Shown here: one piece after another, positions 60,211-64,000 of the stretch
Position numbering within the stretch: the stretch's first letter is position 1
How the letters are laid out: each line of letters opens with the position of its first letter
Source of the DNA: Devosia sp.
GTDB taxonomy: Bacteria > Pseudomonadota > Alphaproteobacteria > Rhizobiales > Devosiaceae
Reading direction: 5' to 3'
DNA: 64,000 bases
NCBI RefSeq assembly: GCF_024707125.1
Contig: NZ_JANQAH010000009.1
Coordinates: 558,001-622,000, forward strand
Program-made: the position numbers and the translations under genes
Notes under the pieces: generated by a model
What the model saw: the letters and a program-made list of their open reading frames with translations, nothing else
The model's database searches: none
What the model was told of the DNA's origin: nothing

Positions 60211-61536
60211 TCACTCAAGCGTTTTGAGGATGCCTGCGAGTGTGGTCACGATCTGGTCGATCTGGCTTTCCGAAACGATCAGCGGCGGGCTCAATGCAAT
60301 GATATCGCCGGTGGTGCGAATGAGCACGCCTTGCTCGAATGCCTTGAGGAAGGCCGAGAAGGCACGCTTGGTCGGCTGCCCGGCGATCGGCTCCAACTCG
60401 ATGGCACCGACAAGCCCGATATTGCGGATGTCGATGACATGCGGCAGGCCCTTGAGCGAGTGTAGCGCCGATTCCCACTTCGGCGCCAGTTCTGCGCCGC
60501 GCGTAAGCAGGCCCTCGTCCTTATAGGTTTCGAGCGTCGCCAGACCCGCTGCCGAAGCGATCGGATTGCCCGAATAGGTATAGCCGTGGAAGAACTCGAT
60601 GACGTGTTCCGGCCCATTCATGAAGGCATCGTGGATTTCGGCCGAAACCATCACCGCGCCCATGGGAATGACGCCATTGGTCAGGCCCTTGGCGGTGACC
60701 ATGATATCGGGAACGACGTCAAAATAGTCGGCGCCAAACGGCGTCCCGAGACGGCCATAGCCCGTAATGACCTCGTCAAAAATAAGCAGAATGCCGTGCT
60801 TCTTGGTGATTTCGCGCAGGCGCTTCAGATAGCCCGGCGGCGGAATGAGCACACCGGTCGAACCGGCCACCGGCTCGACGATCACTGCCGCAATGGTCGA
60901 GGCATCATGCAGCGTGACGATGCGTTCGAGTTCATCCGCCAGCTCCGTGCCATATTCGGGCAGACCCTTGGAGAAGGCATTCTTGGCAAGGTTATGCGTA
61001 TGCGGCATGTGGTCGACGCCGGCCAGCAGCGTGCCGAACATTTTGCGGTTGGTGACAATGCCGCCCACCGAAATGCCACCGAAATTGACGCCGTGATAGG
61101 CGCGCTCGCGGCCGATGAGACGGGTGCGCGAGCCCTCGCCCTTCACGCGATGATAGGCCAGCGCGACCTTCAGCGCCGTCTCCACCGATTCCGACCCGGA
61201 ATTGGTGAAGAGCACATGGTCGAGCCCCTTGGGCGCAATGTCGATCAGCCGATTGGCCAGCTCAAAAGCCTTGGGATGACCCATCTGGAAGGCCGGCGCA
61301 TAATCCAGCTCCGCCGCCTGCTTCGCGATCGCTTCGACGATTTTCGGGCGCGCGTGACCAGCATTGCAGCACCAGAGGCCAGCGGTGCCGTCGAGCACCT
61401 GGCGGCCATCCGAGGTCGTGTAGTGCATATCCTTGGCCGCCACGAACATGCGTGGAGACTTCTTGAATTGCCGATTAGCCGTGAAAGGCATCCAGAACGC
61501 GTTGAGATCGTTCGGCACGACAGTTGTGGTGGACAC
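60211..61536 (-). CDS. Class III omega-aminotransferase (beta-alanine:pyruvate type)
   Basis: The 441-residue PLP enzyme has NDLNAFWMPFTANRQFKKSPRM at its start, a block typical of beta-alanine-pyruvate transaminases. LLIFDEVITGYGRLGTPFGADYF follows (PLP-binding Asp), the Schiff-base lysine is in MVTAKGLTNGVIPMGAV, and FHGYTYSGNPIASAAGLATL is also present. It would turn beta-alanine into malonate semialdehyde with pyruvate as acceptor, joining the amidohydrolase to MmsA. It is the first gene after the divergent RutR-like regulator. Confidence 0.93.
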   Translation of the reverse strand: MSTTTVVPNDLNAFWMPFTANRQFKKSPRMFVAAKDMHYTTSDGRQVLDGTAGLWCCNAGHARPKIVEAIAKQAAELDYAPAFQMGHPKAFELANRLIDIAPKGLDHVLFTNSGSESVETALKVALAYHRVKGEGSRTRLIGRERAYHGVNFGGISVGGIVTNRKMFGTLLAGVDHMPHTHNLAKNAFSKGLPEYGTELADELERIVTLHDASTIAAVIVEPVAGSTGVLIPPPGYLKRLREITKKHGILLIFDEVITGYGRLGTPFGADYFDVVPDIMVTAKGLTNGVIPMGAVMVSAEIHDAFMNGPEHVIEFFHGYTYSGNPIASAAGLATLETYKDEGLLTRGAELAPKWESALHSLKGLPHVIDIRNIGLVGAIELEPIAGQPTKRAFSAFLKAFEQGVLIRTTGDIIALSPPLIVSESQIDQIVTTLAGILKTLE

Positions 61537-61616
61537 GGCTTAGACGCTCCCGTTTTTCATCTCTGGTCGTTTCGTTCCTGATTGGCGCTTGACACGCATC
61601 GACGGAACCAAGATTT

Positions 61617-61632
61617 TTGACCAGTTGGAAAA
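61617..61632. promoter_or_regulatory. Possible RutR box in the divergent promoter region
   Basis: TTGACCA-GT-TGGAAAA has a perfect left half and a TGG..AA right half of the E. coli RutR box TTGACCA-NN-TGGTCAA (two mismatches). It lies 36 bp before the RutR-like start and 81 bp before the aminotransferase start, so it could control both. Confidence 0.5.
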
Positions 61633-61667
61633 ATGTTAGCACTCCTGTTCATTCCCGCAAGGCGAAA

Positions 61668-62390
61668 ATGGCGCCCCGAAAGCTGAAAACAGTAGAGCCC
61701 ACCCAGACCTCCGCCAGGCGGCAGCACAAGGCGGATGCGAAGGCTGCTGCGGCTGCTCCGGCAAAGCCGCGCCCGCTCACGCGCATCCAGCGCGAGAAAC
61801 AGGACATTATCCTCGAAGCGGCGCTGGAAGTGTTTTCCGCCCACGGCTTTAGGGGCTCCACCATCGACCAGATCGCCGAGGTCGCGGGCATGAGCAAGCC
61901 GAACCTGCTCTATTATTTCCCGAAGAAGGAAGAGATTCATCGCCGCCTGATGTCCGAGCTGTTGGTCACCTGGCTGGCGCCGCTCGAAGAAATGCGCGCC
62001 GACGGCGACCCCTTCGTCGAAATCCGCTCCTACATCCGGCGAAAGCTTGAAATGGCCCGCGATTTCCCGCGCCAAAGCCGGCTCTTTGCCAACGAAATGC
62101 TGCGCGGCGCGCCCCACATCATCGATATGATCGAGGTGGACCTGAAGGCGCTGGTCGACGAAAAGGCCCAGGTGCTTCTCACCTGGATGGATGAGGGCAA
62201 GATCGCCCGCACCGATCCCTACCACCTGATTTTTTCCATCTGGGCCACCACCCAGCACTATGCCGACTTCGACGTCCAGGTCCGCGCCGTGCTGGGCAAA
62301 GCTCGCGGCGGGGAAGGGCGGTTCGAGGATGCAGCGCGTTATCTCGAACAGCTGTTTTTGCACGGCCTTACGCCAAGGCCGCGGGCCTAG
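61668..62390 (+). CDS. rutR: RutR-type TetR regulator of pyrimidine degradation
   Basis: The ATG at 61668 (behind AAGGCGAA) gives 240 residues. A basic, Ala-rich leader of about 35 residues precedes the HTH (IILEAALEVFSAHGFRGSTI, recognition GMSKPNLLYYFPKKEEI). The ligand domain closely follows E. coli RutR: WLAPLEEMRADGDPFVEIRSYI, RQSRLFANEMLRGAPHI, DLKALVDEKAQ and IFSIWATTQHYADFDVQV. RutR releases DNA when uracil or thymine binds. Its divergent position over the catabolic operon supports the same ligand class here. Confidence 0.9.
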   Translation: MAPRKLKTVEPTQTSARRQHKADAKAAAAAPAKPRPLTRIQREKQDIILEAALEVFSAHGFRGSTIDQIAEVAGMSKPNLLYYFPKKEEIHRRLMSELLVTWLAPLEEMRADGDPFVEIRSYIRRKLEMARDFPRQSRLFANEMLRGAPHIIDMIEVDLKALVDEKAQVLLTWMDEGKIARTDPYHLIFSIWATTQHYADFDVQVRAVLGKARGGEGRFEDAARYLEQLFLHGLTPRPRA

Positions 62391-62406
62391 CGGCGCGCGC
62401 CACAGG

Positions 62407-62494
62407 CCGTCATCCTCGGGCTTGACCCGAGGACACTTCACTTACCTTCGACGCAGCAAGTGCAACACCCTCGGGTCAAGCCCGAGGGCGACGA
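62407..62494. repeat. Palindromic intergenic repeat, family C copy 3
   Basis: GCCGTCATCCTCGGGCTTGA and GGTCAAGCCCGAGGGCGACG are inverted ends, with ACCCGAGGACACTTCACTT at the left centre exactly as in copy 1. It follows rutR by about 17 bp. Confidence 0.75.
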
Positions 62495-62564
62495 CACGGA
62501 GCTTGACAAACCCACCCCACGCGCCAATACTAAAGTCACAACTTAACAATTACGAGGCCCCAAA

Positions 62565-63164
62565 ATGCCCCAGACCGTATCTGCCCATATGATGCTGACG
62601 CTGGATGGCTTTGGTACCGGCCTCCACCAGTCCCGCGAAAAACCCTTCGGCACGATCGATCCGCAGCAGCTTGCCCGCTGGATGTTTCAGGACCGTGAGA
62701 ACAACGAGGCTGAGGTGGCGGCCATCACCGATTACGGCGCCTACATCATGGGCCGCCACATGTTCGCGGCGCCCGGCGACACGGTCTGGGAGCCGGAATG
62801 GACCGGCTGGTGGGGCGACAACCCGCCCTATCACGCGCCGGTCTTCGTCCTGACCCATTACGAGCACGAACCCCTGGAAATGCAAGGCGGCACGGTTTTT
62901 CACTTCGTCACCGAGGGCTATGACGCGGCGCTATCCCGCGCCAGGGAAGTAGCCGGCGACCGCAACGTCTCCATCGCCGGTGGCGTCTCCACCCTTCGCC
63001 ACTATCTCAATGCCGGCGTCGTCGACACCCTGCATTTGAAGATCGTCCCGCTCATCGTGGGGCAGGGCGAACGCCTCTGGGAGGGTCTCACCGCTACTCT
63101 CGAACCCATCGGCGCCCGCGCTACCCGCTACGTGACGCATATGGATTATCGCGTTGTGAAGTAG
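62565..63164 (+). CDS. RibD C-terminal/dihydrofolate-reductase-like protein
   Basis: The 199-residue protein matches the YyaP/YwjB-type RibD_C group: VSAHMMLTLDGFGTGL at the N-terminus, GAYIMGRHMFAAPGD and PVFVLTHYEHEPL follow. NVSIAGGVSTLRHYLNAGVVDTLHLKIVPLIVGQGERLWEG has the glycine-rich NADPH-binding turn. Real targets of these reductases are mostly unknown. It begins 175 bp after rutR, past the repeat, so it is probably a separate unit. Confidence 0.9.
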   Translation: MPQTVSAHMMLTLDGFGTGLHQSREKPFGTIDPQQLARWMFQDRENNEAEVAAITDYGAYIMGRHMFAAPGDTVWEPEWTGWWGDNPPYHAPVFVLTHYEHEPLEMQGGTVFHFVTEGYDAALSRAREVAGDRNVSIAGGVSTLRHYLNAGVVDTLHLKIVPLIVGQGERLWEGLTATLEPIGARATRYVTHMDYRVVK

Positions 63165-63171
63165 GCCTTTC

Positions 63172-63576
63172 CTACTTCCGCCGCGCCTTTCCGATCAGCC
63201 CCAGATGCGTCTGCTCAAAGCCGCCATCGAGCTTCAGCCCATAGCCCAGCATCCGGTCGAGCCCGATATGGGCTACCCAGATCGCCGCCAGCCCAAATGC
63301 CAGCGGCCCGACGAGAAAGCCGAGCAGAGCCAGCAGCGCCGGCGCCACATAGGTGTGCGCAAGATTATAGGTCATCGCTCCGACCCGCGCCGAGCGCAGA
63401 TAGCTCAGCATGAAAAAATCGGGCGCCAGGAACAGCACCGCGAAGACCAGCCACGATTGTCCGAGTGAGGCATAGGCAAAAATACCAAACCCCAGCGCCG
63501 CCAGCCCCTCAAGCCTCTGCAGCACGATGGCATTGAAAGCGGACGCACGTTCCTTCGTCGAAGCAATACCGTTCAT
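63172..63576 (-). CDS. DUF4260 small membrane protein
   Basis: The 134-residue product has four or so hydrophobic segments (LEGLAALGFGIFAYASLG, WLVFAVLFLAPDFFMLSYL, YVAPALLALLGFLVGPLA, AIWVAHIGLDRMLGYGLKL). The DRMLGYGLKLDGGFEQTHLG ending is diagnostic of DUF4260. Function unknown. It converges with the RibD-like gene and has paired dyads upstream. Confidence 0.88.
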   Translation of the reverse strand: MNGIASTKERASAFNAIVLQRLEGLAALGFGIFAYASLGQSWLVFAVLFLAPDFFMLSYLRSARVGAMTYNLAHTYVAPALLALLGFLVGPLAFGLAAIWVAHIGLDRMLGYGLKLDGGFEQTHLGLIGKARRK

Positions 63577-63623
63577 GGCAAAATTCCTTTCCGTGTTGGA
63601 AAGAAGATAGGCCCCCTCAGTAG

Positions 63624-63670
63624 CGAATAGAATTCGCCAAAATCAGGCGATTATCATTCAATTTTGAATG
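63624..63670. promoter_or_regulatory. Two perfect dyads between DUF4260 and the protease gene
   Basis: GCGAAT-AGA-ATTCGC (63624-63638) and ATTCAA-TT-TTGAAT (63657-63670) are both perfect and lie about 33 bp apart in the 174 bp divergent promoter region. They are likely operators for one or both genes. Confidence 0.45.
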
Positions 63671-63750
63671 GCTACTTCACGGCACCGCGAAAACCTTGCT
63701 TCCGCCGCGATGCGCCATATCTAATGGAAAAGCCAAACAGGGGATGCACC

Positions 63751-64000
63751 ATGTCCACCAATGCGCGCCATTCCATCGTTGCCCTCAGGGCCCACGTCCC
63801 GGAAACCGCCTTCACCGCCAATACTCTGGGCACGCTGCGCGAAGGCAGCGGCGCGGTGATCAATGACGAAGGTCTTATCGTCACCATCGGCTATCTCATC
63901 ACCGAAGCCGAGGAAGTCTGGCTCACGACCCATGACGAGCGCGTCCTGCCGGCCCATGTCGTCGCCTATGATCAGGAAACCGGCTTTGGCCTCGTCCAGG
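63751..64000 (+). CDS. Trypsin-like (S1C) serine-protease-like protein, 5' part only
   Basis: The ATG at 63751, behind CAGGGG, opens a frame that runs off the window after 83 codons. It reads HSIVALRAHVPETAFTANTL, then GTLREGSGAVINDEGLIVTIGYLITEAEEVWLTTHDERVLPAHVVAYDQETGFGLVQ. This matches the start of HtrA/Deg-type trypsin-fold domains (G-S-G-V-I...D-G-LIVT.GYLI; A.VVA.D...DLA-like end). The usual catalytic His after the LIVT strand is replaced by Gly-Tyr, so activity is doubtful. No signal peptide is visible at this start. Confidence 0.75.
   Translation, partial: MSTNARHSIVALRAHVPETAFTANTLGTLREGSGAVINDEGLIVTIGYLITEAEEVWLTTHDERVLPAHVVAYDQETGFGLVQ

Noticed and set aside
61557..62441. 294-codon minus-strand frame opposite rutR
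   Set aside because: rutR matches its family along the whole length; the opposite frame is a shadow.
1..64000. tRNA, rRNA, riboswitch or insertion-sequence genes
   Set aside because: No T-loop/CCA-type tRNA pattern, rRNA segment, recognisable riboswitch core or transposase reading frame was seen by eye; a tRNAscan/Infernal run would be decisive.

Overview
The window reads as a chromosomal segment of a high-GC alphaproteobacterium of the order Hyphomicrobiales (Rhizobiales), most like Devosia or Pelagibacterium. This rests on several linked signs: a RegB/RegA (ActS/ActR) redox two-component pair, an Irr-type Fur regulator divergent from fabA-fabB, an MbfA iron exporter preceded by Irr-type boxes, DUF2852, PhnA-like stress proteins, and intergenic palindromic repeats typical of the group. 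The genus is an inference from gene content; no 16S or tRNA gene is visible.

Layout. 1-5.4 kb: RegB/RegA, DUF2852, a YgjP-type metallopeptidase, an L,D-transpeptidase and an EamA transporter. 5.7-8.1 kb: membrane PQQ glucose-type dehydrogenase. 8.1-12.4 kb: accessory stretch with a frameshifted small gene, a DUF2235 hydrolase and a conspicuously AT-rich two-gene cassette (10.4-12.3 kb) beside lepA. This cassette is the best candidate in the window for an undescribed system. 14.3-28.5 kb: mixed metabolism (extensin-like protein, two LysR regulators with their oxidoreductases, MbfA, TrhO, aldo/keto reductase, a frameshifted TetR) and a DUF2793/S74 tail-fibre gene. 28.6-31.2 kb: three glycosyltransferases. 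31.3-33.5 kb: a GntR-controlled ABC exporter. 33.8-37.7 kb: cold-shock protein, TadE/TadG-like pair, FhuF reductase, SH3 protein. 37.8-42.6 kb: hydroxyacid dehydrogenase, rbfA-truB, ribokinase. 42.6-45.5 kb: MarR-controlled HlyD/DUF2955 efflux. 45.5-51.2 kb: YdeI, NAT, irr, fabA-fabB, and a small-membrane-protein stress cluster behind a candidate EcfG promoter.

51.2-62.4 kb is one coherent catabolic locus. A RutR-type regulator is divergent from nine co-directional genes that encode an omega-aminotransferase, (methyl)malonate-semialdehyde dehydrogenase, an M20 amidohydrolase, dihydropyrimidinase, a small secreted Cys-rich protein, and an ABC importer (ATPase, two permeases, binding protein). 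Together they would import a pyrimidine-like compound and carry dihydropyrimidine through carbamoyl-beta-alanine, beta-alanine and malonate semialdehyde to acetyl-CoA. The dihydropyrimidine dehydrogenase that normally makes the first intermediate is not in the window.

Ten imperfect palindromic intergenic repeats in several families punctuate the window. One supplies the last codons of a marR gene and another sits inside the ABC import operon. Three genes carry or probably carry single-base frameshifts. No CRISPR array, insertion sequence, tRNA or rRNA was seen. All repeat and operator positions were read by eye.
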